From: Comamonas sp. 26
GTDB taxonomy: Bacteria > Pseudomonadota > Gammaproteobacteria > Burkholderiales > Burkholderiaceae_C
Assembly: GCF_002754475.1 (NCBI RefSeq)
Contig: NZ_PEFL01000001.1
Location: 2,852,001-2,916,000, forward strand
Reading direction: 5' to 3'
DNA: 64,000 nt
Shown: piece after piece, positions 47,745 to 57,128 of the stretch
Layout of the letters: each line of letters opens with the position of its first letter
Numbering within the stretch: position 1 is the first letter of the stretch
Program-made: the position numbers and the translations under genes
The notes under the pieces: model-generated
Told to the model about the DNA's origin: nothing
Seen by the model: the letters and a program-made list of their open reading frames with translations, nothing else
The model's database searches: none

Positions 47745-48293
47745 ATGTCCCTGACCCCTGACCAAATCCTGAGCGCACACAAAGCTCACCTCGAAACCCT
47801 GTTCGGCCTGACGAGCAAAGCTTTTGAAGGCGTGGAAAAGCTGGTGGAACTCAACGTTACTGCTTCCCGTGCAGCTTTGAGCGAAGCCGCTCAGCACACG
47901 CAAGCCGTCCTGAATGTGAAAGATGCCCAGTCCCTGCTGACTTTGCAAACCAGCATTCTCCAGCCTCTGGCTGAAAAGACTGCTTCCTACAACCGCCACC
48001 TGTACGACATCGCCAGCAACACTGCCAGCGAGTTCAACAAGGCACTGGAAGTCCAGTCCGCCGAAGCCCGTAAGAACTTCAACTCCTTGCTGGACACCAC
48101 CACTCAAAACGCCCCCGCAGGTTCTGAATCTGCTGTGGCTCTGGTCAAGAGCGCTGTCTCTGCCGCTAACAACGCTTTCGAGTCCGTGCAAAAGGCTGTC
48201 AAGCAAGCCTCCGACATGGCCGAAGCCAACTTTAACGCTGCCTCCAAGACAGCCACTGAAGCCGTCAAGTCGACAGTTGCAGTCAAGCGCTAA
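47745..48293 (+). CDS. phaP: Phasin (polyhydroxyalkanoate granule surface protein)
   Basis: 182 residues, the phasin_2 family: [20 protein letters not shown], then long amphipathic helices rich in Ala, Lys, Glu with no Cys. Phasins coat polyhydroxybutyrate granules and limit their size. A good ribosome site (TTTTGGAG) precedes ATG 47745. Codons are biased like a highly expressed gene (GCC/AAG/GAA-rich). Regulatory boxes upstream support control by granule state. Confidence 0.93.
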   Translation: MSLTPDQILSAHKAHLETLFGLTSKAFEGVEKLVELNVTASRAALSEAAQHTQAVLNVKDAQSLLTLQTSILQPLAEKTASYNRHLYDIASNTASEFNKALEVQSAEARKNFNSLLDTTTQNAPAGSESAVALVKSAVSAANNAFESVQKAVKQASDMAEANFNAASKTATEAVKSTVAVKR

Positions 48294-48348
48294 AACATGG
48301 TTATTCGCATGACTGGCAATTTTCAAGGGTTTACCCTATAATTGTCAT

Positions 48349-48468
48349 CATGTCAGGTCAGCGCCTTTATGGATGCTGATCCGCACAAGTTGTCTCCTTG
48401 GATCCTCCTGAAACCCCCGTTTCACGGATCCCTTCAAAGCCCAGTCTTCATGATTGGGCTTTTTTTTA
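48349..48468 (+). ncRNA. Candidate small RNA (or phaP 3' region) ending in a strong terminator
   Basis: TATAAT at 48337-48342 would start a transcript at ~48349, although the -35 (TGGCAA) is weak. AAGCCCAGTC at 48437-48446 pairs with GATTGGGCTT at 48452-48461 before a T8 run, a good terminator. In between, TCTCCTTGGATCCTCCTG is pyrimidine-rich and complementary to Shine-Dalgarno sequences, a frequent sRNA seed. The alternative is that this is only the phaP terminator, ~145 bases past its stop. Confidence 0.4.
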
Positions 48469-48512
48469 TGCGCGCTTTCCGCAATTCGAATTTGTTTCCG
48501 CCTTCTGCATAA

Positions 48513-48528
48513 TTGACGTTTACGTCAA
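48513..48528. promoter_or_regulatory. Palindromic operator upstream of the SDR gene (LiuR-like)
   Basis: TTGACGT TT ACGTCAA is a perfect 7-bp inverted repeat ending 23 bases before the SDR start. A further ACGTAA follows it. The shape matches operators reported for MerR-family LiuR regulators of branched-chain amino acid and fatty-acid catabolism. The regulator assignment is inferred. Confidence 0.6.
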
Positions 48529-48551
48529 CGTAACATCAAAGGGGACAGTTC

Positions 48552-49310
48552 ATGCAGATTCAGGATCGCGTGTTTATCGTGACTGGCGGCGCATCGGGTT
48601 TGGGCGAAGGCACTGCGCGCATGCTGGCGACCAACGGAGGCAAAGTCGTCATTGCCGATATGAATGCAGAGCGCGGCGAGAGTGTGGCCAAGGAAATCGG
48701 CGGCGTCTATCTGCGCTGCGATGTCAGCAACGAAGCCGATGGCCAGGCCGTGGTGGAAAAAGCCACCAGTCTTGGCAAGTTGGTCGGCTTGGTCAATTGC
48801 GCCGGTATTGCACCCGCCGAAAAAACAGTGGGGAAAAATGGCCCGCACAACCTTGCCACCTACACCAAGACCATCATGGTCAACCTGGTCGGCAGCTTCA
48901 ACATGATTCGCCTGGCTGCTGATGCCATGAGCAAAAACGAGCCCGAAACCACGGGCGAACGCGGCGTGCTAATCTCAACCGCTAGCGTAGCGGCCTATGA
49001 CGGACAAATTGGCCAAGCAGCCTATGCCGCATCCAAAGGCGGCGTCGTTGGTATGACCTTACCCATTGCCCGCGACCTGGCCCGCAGCGGCATTCGCAAT
49101 ATGACGATTGCCCCCGGCATCTTTGGCACACCCATGCTGTTCACCATGCCGCAAGAAGTGCAAGATGCGCTGGCAGCAAGCGTCCCCTTCCCCAGCCGCT
49201 TGGGCAAACCCGAGGATTACGCCAAGCTGGTCAAGCACATTCTTGAAAACGACATGCTCAACGGTGAAGTGATTCGCCTTGATGGCGCTATTCGCATGGG
49301 CCCCAAATAA
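48552..49310 (+). CDS. Short-chain dehydrogenase, 3-hydroxyacyl-CoA dehydrogenase type
   Basis: 252 residues. Classical [19 protein letters not shown] binds NAD(H), then [17 protein letters not shown], and the catalytic Tyr-Lys pair in [11 protein letters not shown]. The C-terminal [10 protein letters not shown] and [15 protein letters not shown] match HSD10-type 3-hydroxyacyl-CoA dehydrogenases acting on short or branched acyl-CoAs. The operator above supports a catabolic role. Substrate is inferred. Confidence 0.92.
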   Translation: MQIQDRVFIVTGGASGLGEGTARMLATNGGKVVIADMNAERGESVAKEIGGVYLRCDVSNEADGQAVVEKATSLGKLVGLVNCAGIAPAEKTVGKNGPHNLATYTKTIMVNLVGSFNMIRLAADAMSKNEPETTGERGVLISTASVAAYDGQIGQAAYAASKGGVVGMTLPIARDLARSGIRNMTIAPGIFGTPMLFTMPQEVQDALAASVPFPSRLGKPEDYAKLVKHILENDMLNGEVIRLDGAIRMGPK

Positions 49311-49334
49311 ATCTAACCAGTCATCTCATCACTC

Positions 49335-49359
49335 AAAAGCCTCCTTGCGAGGCTTTTTT
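49335..49359 (+). terminator. Rho-independent terminator after the SDR gene
   Basis: AAAAGCCTC at 49335-49343 pairs with GAGGCTTTT at 49349-49357 around 5 bases, followed by T residues, 25 bases after the stop. Confidence 0.9.
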
Positions 49360-49389
49360 CTTGCATACATTGACTTTCCAGACAAGAAA

Positions 49390-49422
49390 AAAAGCCGCAA
49401 CCATTTTTTGATTGCGGCTTTT
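49390..49422 (-). terminator. Terminator of tRNA cluster 1
   Basis: AAAAGCCGCAA at 49390-49400 with TTGCGGCTTTT at 49412-49422. It is downstream of tRNA-Asp on the minus strand and nearly identical to the terminator of the second cluster. Confidence 0.85.
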
Positions 49423-49428
49423 AAAATC

Positions 49429-49505
49429 TGGCGGAGTGGACGGGACTCGAACCCGCGACCCCCGGCGTGACAGGCCGGTATTCTAACCAACTGAACTACC
49501 ACTCC
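49429..49505 (-). tRNA. tRNA-Asp (GTC)
   Basis: 77 nt, GGAGTGG acceptor, anticodon GTC in CCTGTCACG, T-arm GGTTCGAGTCC, encoded CCA. Last gene of an Ala-Glu-Asp transcript. Confidence 0.97.
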
Positions 49506-49553
49506 TGGCAGGAAGCTTCGCTACACAATGTATAGCTACCAGTGCTTCAAACT

Positions 49554-49629
49554 TGGCGACCCTACGGGGATTCGAACCCCGGTACCTACCGTGAAAGGGT
49601 AGTGTCCTAGGCCTCTAGACGATAGGGTC
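49554..49629 (-). tRNA. tRNA-Glu (TTC)
   Basis: 76 nt, acceptor GACCCTA pairs fully with TAGGGTC, anticodon TTC in CCTTTCACG, encoded CCA. Differs from the copies in the second cluster, which have U instead of C at position 5. Confidence 0.97.
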
Positions 49630-49675
49630 AATCCTAGAACGATTCTGATTTTTTAATCAGCCGTCAATAACTTTT

Positions 49676-49751
<76 letters not shown>

Positions 49752-49900
49752 TGAAGCAAAGAAACAAGTGTTTTTCTGCTGCAATGCAAAAATTGTAGCA
49801 CAGGCTTTTTACTGCTTCAGGGGAAACGCTCAACAATTTATCGTGAACATAAAAAAGGGAGGCAACAAGCATCCCTTTTCACTTCAGCATATCAAGCGCA

Positions 49901-50236
49901 TTAGCTCACAGCGCCACCATCACGGATACGGTGCATTTCGCCAATGTCCACCGTCCAGACCAAACCATCACCGATCTGACCAGTGCGGCAGGCCATCACG
50001 ATGGCTTCGCGAATCGGCTCCACCATGGACTCATCCACGATGACGCAGACCATGAGCTTGTCCGAAAAGTCAGTCAACTCATCCTTGACGGTGCGCTTGT
50101 CCACCGCAGCAGGAGCCGTAAAGCCCTCAGCCTTGAAAATGGTCACGCCGGGAAAGTTAGGAATGGCACGCAGCGCAGTGCGCAGGCGCTCTAAGCGACT
50201 GGGCCTCACAATGGCCCGGATTTCCTTCATCGGCAT
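49901..50236 (-). CDS. P-II-like regulatory protein linked to metal efflux
   Basis: 111 residues of the P-II signal-protein fold: MPMKEIRAIVRPSRLERLRTAL opening, DFSDKLMVCVIVDESM and GQIGDGLVWTVDI near the C-terminus. The tyrosine-bearing T-loop of GlnB is not evident, so it is not a standard nitrogen regulator. P-II relatives are found next to RND metal pumps, as here, 143 bases after czcA on the same strand. It may sense a nucleotide or metal and modulate the pump. Start is supported by AAGGAGAG. Confidence 0.85.
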   Translation of the reverse strand: MPMKEIRAIVRPSRLERLRTALRAIPNFPGVTIFKAEGFTAPAAVDKRTVKDELTDFSDKLMVCVIVDESMVEPIREAIVMACRTGQIGDGLVWTVDIGEMHRIRDGGAVS

Positions 50237-50300
50237 AGATTCACTCTCCTTTTAGTATTCACGCGTCAAAACTGACGCTCCTCACGCAAGAAGCAGCAAA

Positions 50301-50377
50301 CAAGGGCGGCCGCCTCAGTAAAGCTGTTGTCCCCCTCCCCAAAAGAGAGGGGGAAGGCGCAAAGCGCCTCAGGAGGT
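50301..50377. repeat. Comamonadaceae intergenic repeat, family 2
   Basis: GGGCGGCCGCCTCAG, then GTCCCCCTCCCC with GAGAGGGGGAAGGCGC and AAGCGCCTCAGGAGG: nested hairpins directly after the czcA-type gene. Could end that transcript. Confidence 0.7.
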
Positions 50378-50379
50378 AC

Positions 50380-53300
50380 TTAGGCCTCAGTCGGCTTCTC
50401 ATCAAACCAGCGGTACAGCGTAGGCAGCACCACCAGCGTCAGCAGAGTCGAGGTAATCAGACCACCGATCACCACAATCGCCAATGGGCGCTGGACCTCA
50501 GAACCAGGACCTGTCGCAAACAGGAACGGCACCAGACCCAGCAATGCAACTGTCGCGGTCATCATCACCGGGCGGAATCGCTGAATACAGCCTTCACGCA
50601 CAGCTTGCGCCACATCCATTCCATCCTGTCGCAGCTGGCGAATGCTGGAGACCAGCACCACGCCGTTGAGCACGGCAATACCCCATAGAGCAATAAAGCC
50701 CACGGAGGCTGGCACGCTCACATACTCACCCGTGACAAACAAACCGATCAGGCCACCAATCGATGCGAATGGCAGCACCAGAATGATCAGGCTGGCGATC
50801 TTGATGGAGTTGAACAACAGGAATAGCAGGAAGAAGATGGCCACGATGGTCAATGGCACGATCACCTGCAGCGTACCCATGGCGCGCTCCATGTTCTCAA
50901 ACTGGCCACCGAACTTGAAGTAGTAGCCATCAGGCAACTTGACTTCCTTTTCGAGACGCTGCTCGACCTCGGCCACAAAACCTGCCAGGTCACGCCCTTC
51001 CACGTTGGCACCCACCACCACGCGGCGCTTGCCGCCTTCGCGGCTGATCTGCGCAGGGCCGTCCACCAGTTCAATCTTGGCCAGACTACTCAACGGCACT
51101 TGCGCGCCAGCGGAGGTCGTCAACAAAGTTGCGCCAATGGCCTGAGCCGAGCCTCGATAGACCTCGGGGAAGCGCACCACTACGGAGTAGCGACGCTCAC
51201 CTTCATACAGCGTGGTCACATCCTTGCCGCCAATGGCGGATTCCAGAACGCTCTGCACATCTGCCACATTGAGGCCATGGCGTGCAATTGCCTTGCGGTC
51301 AATATCCACCGTCAAAGCTTGCTGACCCGACAGACGCTCAACACGAATATCCGTGCTACCAGAGACGCTTTTCAGAATACGCGCCACTTGCTCGGAGACA
51401 TCCTTGAGTTCATTCAGCTCATCGCCAAACACCTTGATGGCCAGCTGCGAACGTACGCCGGTCACCATTTCATCCACGCGCTCAGAAATAGGCTGCGACA
51501 GCACAATCTGCACGCCCGGAATCTTGGACAGACGCTGACGAATCTCTTCGTCGATTTCATCCTGTGTGCGTTCAGACTCGGGGTCCAGCAGCACGATAGG
51601 GTCAGACTCATTAGGTCCGGCAGGATCAGCAGGCGATTCCCCGCGACCTAGTTTGGACACCACAGACTTCACACCAGCCACCTGCGCCACTTCCTTCATG
51701 GCAGCCATTTCCATGCGGATGGATTCATCCAGAGAAATGCTTGGCACGCGGTTGATCTGCGGCGTCAAGGCCCCTTCCTTCATGGTGGGCATGAAAGACT
51801 TGCCCAGCAAGGGAAACAAACCCAGCGAGCCGATGAGCAGAGCCACCGCCACAGCCAGAGTCAATCGATTGCGTGCGGTAGCAGCATCGAGCAGGTTCAG
51901 GTAGTGACGTTTAAGGAAACCAATCAATTTGGTATCGTGGTCCGCACCGCCCTTGAGGAAGTACGAGCACAGCACGGGCGACAGGAACAGCGACACGGCC
52001 AGCGAAATCGCCAGAGCCATGGCAATGGTCAGCGCCAGCGGGCCAAACATCTTGCCCTCAATGCCTTGCAGAGTCATCAGCGGCAAGAACACCAAAATAA
52101 TGATGGCGATACCGAAGATCGTGGGCGTAGCCACTTCCACCGTGGCAGACAGCACAGTGCGAATGCGCTCACCGCGTGAATCGCCTGCCTGCCCCAGTTT
52201 GTGGAAGACGTTCTCCACCACCACCACGGTCGCATCCACCATCAGGCCAATGGCGATGGCCAGCCCTCCCAGCGACATCAAGTTGGCCGAGATGCCGTAC
52301 TTGTTCATCATGATGAAGGTCGTGAGCGGCGTAATGATCAGCGTCGCCACAACGATCAGACTGGAGCGCACATCACCCAGGAAGACAAACAGCACGATCA
52401 CCACCAAGAAGATGCCTTCAATCAGCACCTTGCCCACGGTCCACAAAGCCGAGTCCACCAAATCGGTACGGTCGTAGTAAGAGACGATCTGCAAGCCACC
52501 GGGCAGCATGCCTTTGGTATTGATCTCGTCCACGCGCTCTTTCACGCGGGTCACCACTTCCTTGGCATTGCCGCCGCGCATCATCAGCACAATGCCGGAA
52601 ACGCCTTCGGTATAACCCCCCTTGATGATCGCGCCCTGGCGTACTTCGGCATCAATCTGCACCTTGGCCACATCACGCACATAGACAGGCACCCCGCCCT
52701 GCTCCTTGAGCACGATATTGCCAATATCTTCCAGCGAGCGGATCATGCCCACGCCGCGGATCAGATACTGCTCTGTCACCTGCGGCAGAATGCCGCCGCT
52801 GGCATTGGCGTTGTTATCTGCCACAGCCTGAACGACCTGGCGCACTGTCAAACCATAGTGACGCAGACGACCGGGATCGACCAGCACCTGGTATTGCTTA
52901 ACGTAGCCACCCTGAGAGTTGATTTCAGCCACACCAGGAATGGATCTCAGCAGCGGGCGCGCCACCCAGTCCTGAATGGTGCGGCGCTCGGTCAACTCTT
53001 CCTGAGTCAGCGCGCGCTCACCATCATCGGGGTGATCCAGCGTGTACTGGTAAACCTCACCCAGACCGGTAGACACAGGACCCAGCACCGGCACGATGCC
53101 TTCAGGCATGCGCGGTGTAACTTCGATCAGGCGCTCTGTCACCAGCTGGCGTGCGAAGTAAACATCAGTCGCTTCAGTAAACACCAGCGTAATGATGGAC
53201 AGACCGCTCTTGTTAAGCGAGCGCATCTCGGCCAGACCGGGCAAGCCCGTCATGGCGATTTCGAGAGGCACAGTCACAAAACGCTCAATTTCTTCGGGAG

Positions 53301-53469
53301 AGCGTCCGGGCGCTTCGGTGGCAACCTGCACTTGCACATTGGTCACATCGGGGAAGGCATCCACCGACAGATTCATGGCAGCACGCAGGCCAAATCCACA
53401 GACAACCAGCGCCAGCACAATCACCACCAGCCGCTGCGATAGCGCGGCACGAATCATGGAGGCAATCAT
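50380..53469 (-). CDS. czcA: Heavy-metal efflux RND pump, inner-membrane subunit (CzcA/CusA family)
   Basis: 1029 residues with the RND plan: TM1 at ~10-30, two large periplasmic loops, and groups of membrane segments near ~340-540 and ~860-1020. The HME-RND signature GLMVDATVVVVENVFHKL lies in TM4. VDAFPDVTNVQVQVATEAPG at the N-terminus is typical of HME pumps. It drives metal ions out using proton motive force with CzcB and CzcC. Metal (Co/Zn/Cd or Cu/Ag) cannot be fixed by sequence. The gene begins 4 bases after czcB. Confidence 0.96.
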   Translation of the reverse strand: MIASMIRAALSQRLVVIVLALVVCGFGLRAAMNLSVDAFPDVTNVQVQVATEAPGRSPEEIERFVTVPLEIAMTGLPGLAEMRSLNKSGLSIITLVFTEATDVYFARQLVTERLIEVTPRMPEGIVPVLGPVSTGLGEVYQYTLDHPDDGERALTQEELTERRTIQDWVARPLLRSIPGVAEINSQGGYVKQYQVLVDPGRLRHYGLTVRQVVQAVADNNANASGGILPQVTEQYLIRGVGMIRSLEDIGNIVLKEQGGVPVYVRDVAKVQIDAEVRQGAIIKGGYTEGVSGIVLMMRGGNAKEVVTRVKERVDEINTKGMLPGGLQIVSYYDRTDLVDSALWTVGKVLIEGIFLVVIVLFVFLGDVRSSLIVVATLIITPLTTFIMMNKYGISANLMSLGGLAIAIGLMVDATVVVVENVFHKLGQAGDSRGERIRTVLSATVEVATPTIFGIAIIILVFLPLMTLQGIEGKMFGPLALTIAMALAISLAVSLFLSPVLCSYFLKGGADHDTKLIGFLKRHYLNLLDAATARNRLTLAVAVALLIGSLGLFPLLGKSFMPTMKEGALTPQINRVPSISLDESIRMEMAAMKEVAQVAGVKSVVSKLGRGESPADPAGPNESDPIVLLDPESERTQDEIDEEIRQRLSKIPGVQIVLSQPISERVDEMVTGVRSQLAIKVFGDELNELKDVSEQVARILKSVSGSTDIRVERLSGQQALTVDIDRKAIARHGLNVADVQSVLESAIGGKDVTTLYEGERRYSVVVRFPEVYRGSAQAIGATLLTTSAGAQVPLSSLAKIELVDGPAQISREGGKRRVVVGANVEGRDLAGFVAEVEQRLEKEVKLPDGYYFKFGGQFENMERAMGTLQVIVPLTIVAIFFLLFLLFNSIKIASLIILVLPFASIGGLIGLFVTGEYVSVPASVGFIALWGIAVLNGVVLVSSIRQLRQDGMDVAQAVREGCIQRFRPVMMTATVALLGLVPFLFATGPGSEVQRPLAIVVIGGLITSTLLTLVVLPTLYRWFDEKPTEA

Positions 53470-53473
53470 GGGC

Positions 53474-54682
53474 TTACTCCAGCTCAGCGCGCTTGCGCTC
53501 GTTGTTCAGGTGGAAAGCACCTTCAATTACGATCTGCGTGCCTTCGCTCAGGCCCTTGATAACAGGTCGCAACTCACCGCTGGCAGCACCCAGCTCCACA
53601 GGCGTCAGGCGATAGTGGTTCTCCGCCTTTTTCACGTAAACGTGGTCCTTGTCGTTCTCACGCACAACGGCCAAAACAGGAATAGCCAGCGTCTTCTCCA
53701 TCGCACCCTGAATCTTCATGGTGGCCAGCATCTGTGGCTTGAGTGCCAGATCCTTGTTGTCGACCTGGGTACGAATCGTCACTGTTCGGGTCTCGGGCGA
53801 CACGGTATCGCCCACATAAATGATCTTGCCGGCAATCGTTGCTTCTTCAACCGTCAGACCCAGCGCAGGCACATCAATCTGCACGTTCTGGCCAGTCTTC
53901 ACGCTTCGCGCGATTTGTTCAGGCAAAGCACCCACCACCCAGACGCTGGACAGATCCGCCACCGTGAACAAAGGATCACCGGGCTGCGCCACCTGCCCCT
54001 GGCTGATCTGGCGCTCAATCACGATGCCAGAAGCGGAGGCGGTAATGGCGGCATTGGGAGCCACACTGCCTTGCACACGCAGACTCGTCAACGCATCAGA
54101 TGACAGACCCATCAGCTTGAGCTGATCACCCGCCGCACGTAGCTCAGCGCGAGCGATCTGCACTTCAGACTCGCGACGCTGCAGTTCTGCAGAACCAATC
54201 ACATCCGCCGCAATCAGTTGACGCGCACGCTCAGCAGAGCGCTCGGCCAGTGTCGCGGTGGCGCTGGCGCGCATATAGGCCAGCTGGGCAGTTGTCAGCT
54301 CAGGGCTGGCCACACGTGCCAGGGTCTGCCCCAGCTTCACGCGATCACCGGTTTCGGCCAACACATCCGTCACGCGACCGGTCACTGCGGCACCGATACG
54401 GGTCACCTTGCGCTCATTGGCTTCAATGCGCCCGGAAATCTCCAGCACAGACGCCACGTCAGACTGAGTCACAGCAGCCGTCTTGAAGCTAGTCGCCATC
54501 TCGGCAGAGACTTTGACTTCCATAGGGTCCAGCTCAGCCTGGGTATTGGCAGCTGCCACAGCGGCAGCCGCTGAGTCATCTTTGCCGCATGCCGTCAAAG
54601 TCAGCGTGGCAAGTCCAGCCAATGCCAGCGCCAGAACCAGAGAGACAGGACGATTCGTCCTGGATTGATGATGAGAAGACAT
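53474..54682 (-). CDS. czcB: Periplasmic adaptor (membrane fusion) subunit of the metal efflux pump
   Basis: 402 residues. Signal/lipoprotein leader (LVLALALAGLATLTLTAC, a lipobox LTAC) then coiled-coil hairpin (~120-215) and lipoyl/barrel halves: VTRIGAAVTGRVTDVLAETG and SGIVIERQISQGQVAQPGDP, the flanks of membrane-fusion proteins. It bridges CzcA and CzcC. It lies between czcC and czcA with short gaps, so one operon. Confidence 0.94.
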   Translation of the reverse strand: MSSHHQSRTNRPVSLVLALALAGLATLTLTACGKDDSAAAAVAAANTQAELDPMEVKVSAEMATSFKTAAVTQSDVASVLEISGRIEANERKVTRIGAAVTGRVTDVLAETGDRVKLGQTLARVASPELTTAQLAYMRASATATLAERSAERARQLIAADVIGSAELQRRESEVQIARAELRAAGDQLKLMGLSSDALTSLRVQGSVAPNAAITASASGIVIERQISQGQVAQPGDPLFTVADLSSVWVVGALPEQIARSVKTGQNVQIDVPALGLTVEEATIAGKIIYVGDTVSPETRTVTIRTQVDNKDLALKPQMLATMKIQGAMEKTLAIPVLAVVRENDKDHVYVKKAENHYRLTPVELGAASGELRPVIKGLSEGTQIVIEGAFHLNNERKRAELE

Positions 54683-54728
54683 ATAGCGAATTCAAAAAAT
54701 ACGAAAACGGGGTCTTAGCTTTGAGCGA

Positions 54729-56069
54729 TCAAAGCGCGGAAGGCTCGGCGTAACGGCCAGCCAGAAAATCCAGTTCAATCCGGGCGGACTGCAGCTGATA
54801 GCGCGCTTCCAGCAAATCCGCACGCACTGCACGCAGCACGCGCTGGGCATCCAGCACATCCAAAATTCCGCGCTCGCCATAGCGGTAAGCGGCTTCAGCC
54901 ACACGCAGCGCAGACTCCGCTTCACGCACCGAGCCTTCGCCCAGCGCCTTGGTGCGAACCTTGGCCATCTCCATGACCTTTTCGGCCTGGAGCATTTGCT
55001 GCTCAAGCTCTGCCTTGCGGCCTTCCATACGCAGACGGGCACGCTCGGCCTCGGATACAGCCTCGTCAATCGGGCCGCGCCGCTGGTCGAACAAAGGAAT
55101 CTGCATGCTCACACCCACGGTGTTGTTGCGAATATCAGGCTCGCGCGTCTGCGCATAGCGCAGCTCAAGCCCGGGCCAGCGGCTGGCCTTGGCGCCTTGC
55201 TTTTGGGCTTCAGCCTTGTCCACCTCTGACTGCAACTGAAGCAACTCGGGATGCGCCTGCCAGTTAATACCGTTCAATTGAGCTTTGGCCACAGGGTCTT
55301 GCAGTGACAGCGCAAGGTCAAAACGCTGAGGCAGCTGACCGGCCGCCATGCGGTTGAGCGTGAGCTGAGACTGCTCTGCCATCAGTTTGGCCGTTTGCTC
55401 TTGCTGACGTGCATTGATAAGCTCGGCATCGGCCTTGATGATTTCGTAGCGCGCAGCTTCTCCACTGGAGACGCGAACACGCACGCGCTCATGCGCCTGC
55501 TCCAAAAGCTTGACAGCGTCATAAGCGGCCTGAGCCTGAGCCTGACGCAGCACTACTTCATACGCCTTGAGCTTGACCTGCGCCACCAGCGCATTGCGAG
55601 ATGCTGCAATCTGATGCACAGAAGCCCGCTGCCCCGCCTGCGCGGCCTCTATACGGGCATTACGCACCGAAGGCATCTCAATGGGCACAGAAATGCTCAT
55701 GCTCTGCACATTACCTGGCGTGGCCGATGCCATGCGCGCCTTGTTATCGCCACGACTCCATTCCAGCTTCGGGTTAGGCAAGGCACCTGCGCTGACCACG
55801 GCAGCCTGAGCTGTCACGCTTGACTGCTGCACGGAACGCAGCTCAGGGTTGTTGTCCAGCACGGTCTGCACCAGCTGCATCAGTGACAGTTGAGGCTGAG
55901 CCTTATCTGAAATGGTGCTGCTGATCTGTGGTGCGCTGGAGCTGGGGGTCTGCGCATGTGCAGACAGAGCTGCAGCCACACAGAGTCCAAGCATTGCCGT
56001 ACGTTTGAGGCGCAGTTTAGGTGCGGCTTTGGCCGTTAGGTACGCCGGCACTATCGATCTATTGAACAT
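54729..56069 (-). CDS. czcC: Outer-membrane channel subunit of the metal efflux pump (TolC family)
   Basis: About 446 residues from ATG 56069; 22 more codons are possible upstream. The leader KRTAMLGLCVAAALSAHA suggests the mature start. TolC-fold repeats: LVQTVLDNNPELRSVQQ and a second unit in MEMAKVRTKALGEGS. YRYGERGILDVLDAQRVLR is the conserved C-terminal CzcC/CusC motif. First gene of the czcCBA operon. Confidence 0.92.
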   Translation of the reverse strand: MFNRSIVPAYLTAKAAPKLRLKRTAMLGLCVAAALSAHAQTPSSSAPQISSTISDKAQPQLSLMQLVQTVLDNNPELRSVQQSSVTAQAAVVSAGALPNPKLEWSRGDNKARMASATPGNVQSMSISVPIEMPSVRNARIEAAQAGQRASVHQIAASRNALVAQVKLKAYEVVLRQAQAQAAYDAVKLLEQAHERVRVRVSSGEAARYEIIKADAELINARQQEQTAKLMAEQSQLTLNRMAAGQLPQRFDLALSLQDPVAKAQLNGINWQAHPELLQLQSEVDKAEAQKQGAKASRWPGLELRYAQTREPDIRNNTVGVSMQIPLFDQRRGPIDEAVSEAERARLRMEGRKAELEQQMLQAEKVMEMAKVRTKALGEGSVREAESALRVAEAAYRYGERGILDVLDAQRVLRAVRADLLEARYQLQSARIELDFLAGRYAEPSAL

Positions 56070-56313
56070 AGAACACAGCTGCCTTCTTGAGGGCAGATAA
56101 AGTGAGAAAAGGGTTGAAAGCCCGCTGATACGCACGGCATTCGCCGCGCGTGATGCGAGATCAGGTGCACCTGTGCAGGTGAAGCCAACCTTTGAAATGC
56201 CTCGGCACCATGCAAAAAGGCAAGTACATTCCCGCCTCGCCGGGCAGAATCAAAGGGCAGCAGGTATCGATGGGCGATATAGCCCAGCGCAAAAGCAATG
56301 ACGCGTTATGGCG

Positions 56314-56727
56314 TCAGGTACGCTGGAGCTTGCCTGCCAACGGCAGGCTCGTACTTGGCGGACGTAGCATGCTGTCAGGCCAAGGAGAAGTAGGGTGCAC
56401 CATATGCCCTTGTGGAGGCACCCAGACATGAGCCACCCCGACAGCTACTGCTTCGGGTGGGCCAAACAATTCATTGCGATCATCCTGCGCTGTGTTGAGT
56501 TCGGCAGTGCGGTGAGGTCGATGGATGGAATACTCCAGCGCATCGTCTTCCACATCCTCTTCAAACTCCTGCAGCACATCCACGCCGTACTCATGCGGCT
56601 CGGCTTCGAGCACATAAGCCAGAGCCGCCACATCTTGCGTGGCAGCAGGCCACATGACTGCGAGCTGCACTCCAAGAATGGAGGCAAACATCAGCAGCGA
56701 CAGCAAGAAAGAAAACGCCGGACGCAT
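56314..56727 (-). CDS. Small membrane-anchored protein upstream of czcC, unknown
   Basis: 137 residues. An N-terminal hydrophobic stretch (FSFLLSLLMFASILGVQLAVMW) would anchor or export it. The rest has an acidic run (EEDVEDDALEY), several His and no cysteine. It does not match a family I know. Placed on the same strand 245 bases before czcC, in the position held by czcI in some czc operons. That analogy is positional only. Confidence 0.6.
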   Translation of the reverse strand: MRPAFSFLLSLLMFASILGVQLAVMWPAATQDVAALAYVLEAEPHEYGVDVLQEFEEDVEDDALEYSIHRPHRTAELNTAQDDRNELFGPPEAVAVGVAHVWVPPQGHMVHPTSPWPDSMLRPPSTSLPLAGKLQRT

Positions 56728-56963
56728 GGATCAGAAGAAGAGTGTCAGAAGTGAACGAGAAGATGAATGACAACCATCAGAAGCAATTCCCGATGATGAC
56801 TAGATGGTGTACTGCACAGCAACAAAAGTTCCCGTATTGAAAACTTTTGTTAGCAGTTGCAAGTGGGTAAACCATAGCGTATCGCCATAGCACTTGCATG
56901 GCAAGGGTATCTCGCTAGGAAATCAGGAGCTAAAAACTCTTTTTACACACCCAAACCCAACAA

Positions 56964-56997
56964 AAAAGCCGCAACCAATTTCTTGATTGCGGCTTTT
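56964..56997 (-). terminator. Terminator of tRNA cluster 2
   Basis: AAAAGCCGCAA at 56964-56974 with TTGCGGCTTTT at 56987-56997, downstream of the last tRNA-Asp on the minus strand. Upstream bases 56728-56963 hold no gene and presumably the promoter of the 137-residue ORF. Confidence 0.85.
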
Positions 56998-57003
56998 AAA
57001 ATC

Positions 57004-57080
57004 TGGCGGAGTGGACGGGACTCGAACCCGCGACCCCCGGCGTGACAGGCCGGTATTCTAACCAACTGAACTACCACTCC
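57004..57080 (-). tRNA. tRNA-Asp (GTC)
   Basis: Same 77-nt sequence as 49429-49505. Confidence 0.97.
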
Positions 57081-57128
57081 TGGCAGGAAGCTTCACTATT
57101 TTTTTAATAGCTACCAGCGCTTCAAACT

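Noticed and set aside
48370..48510. A 47-codon frame starting at ATG 48370 inside the candidate small RNA
   Set aside because: It runs through the terminator and its T-run and has no ribosome site.
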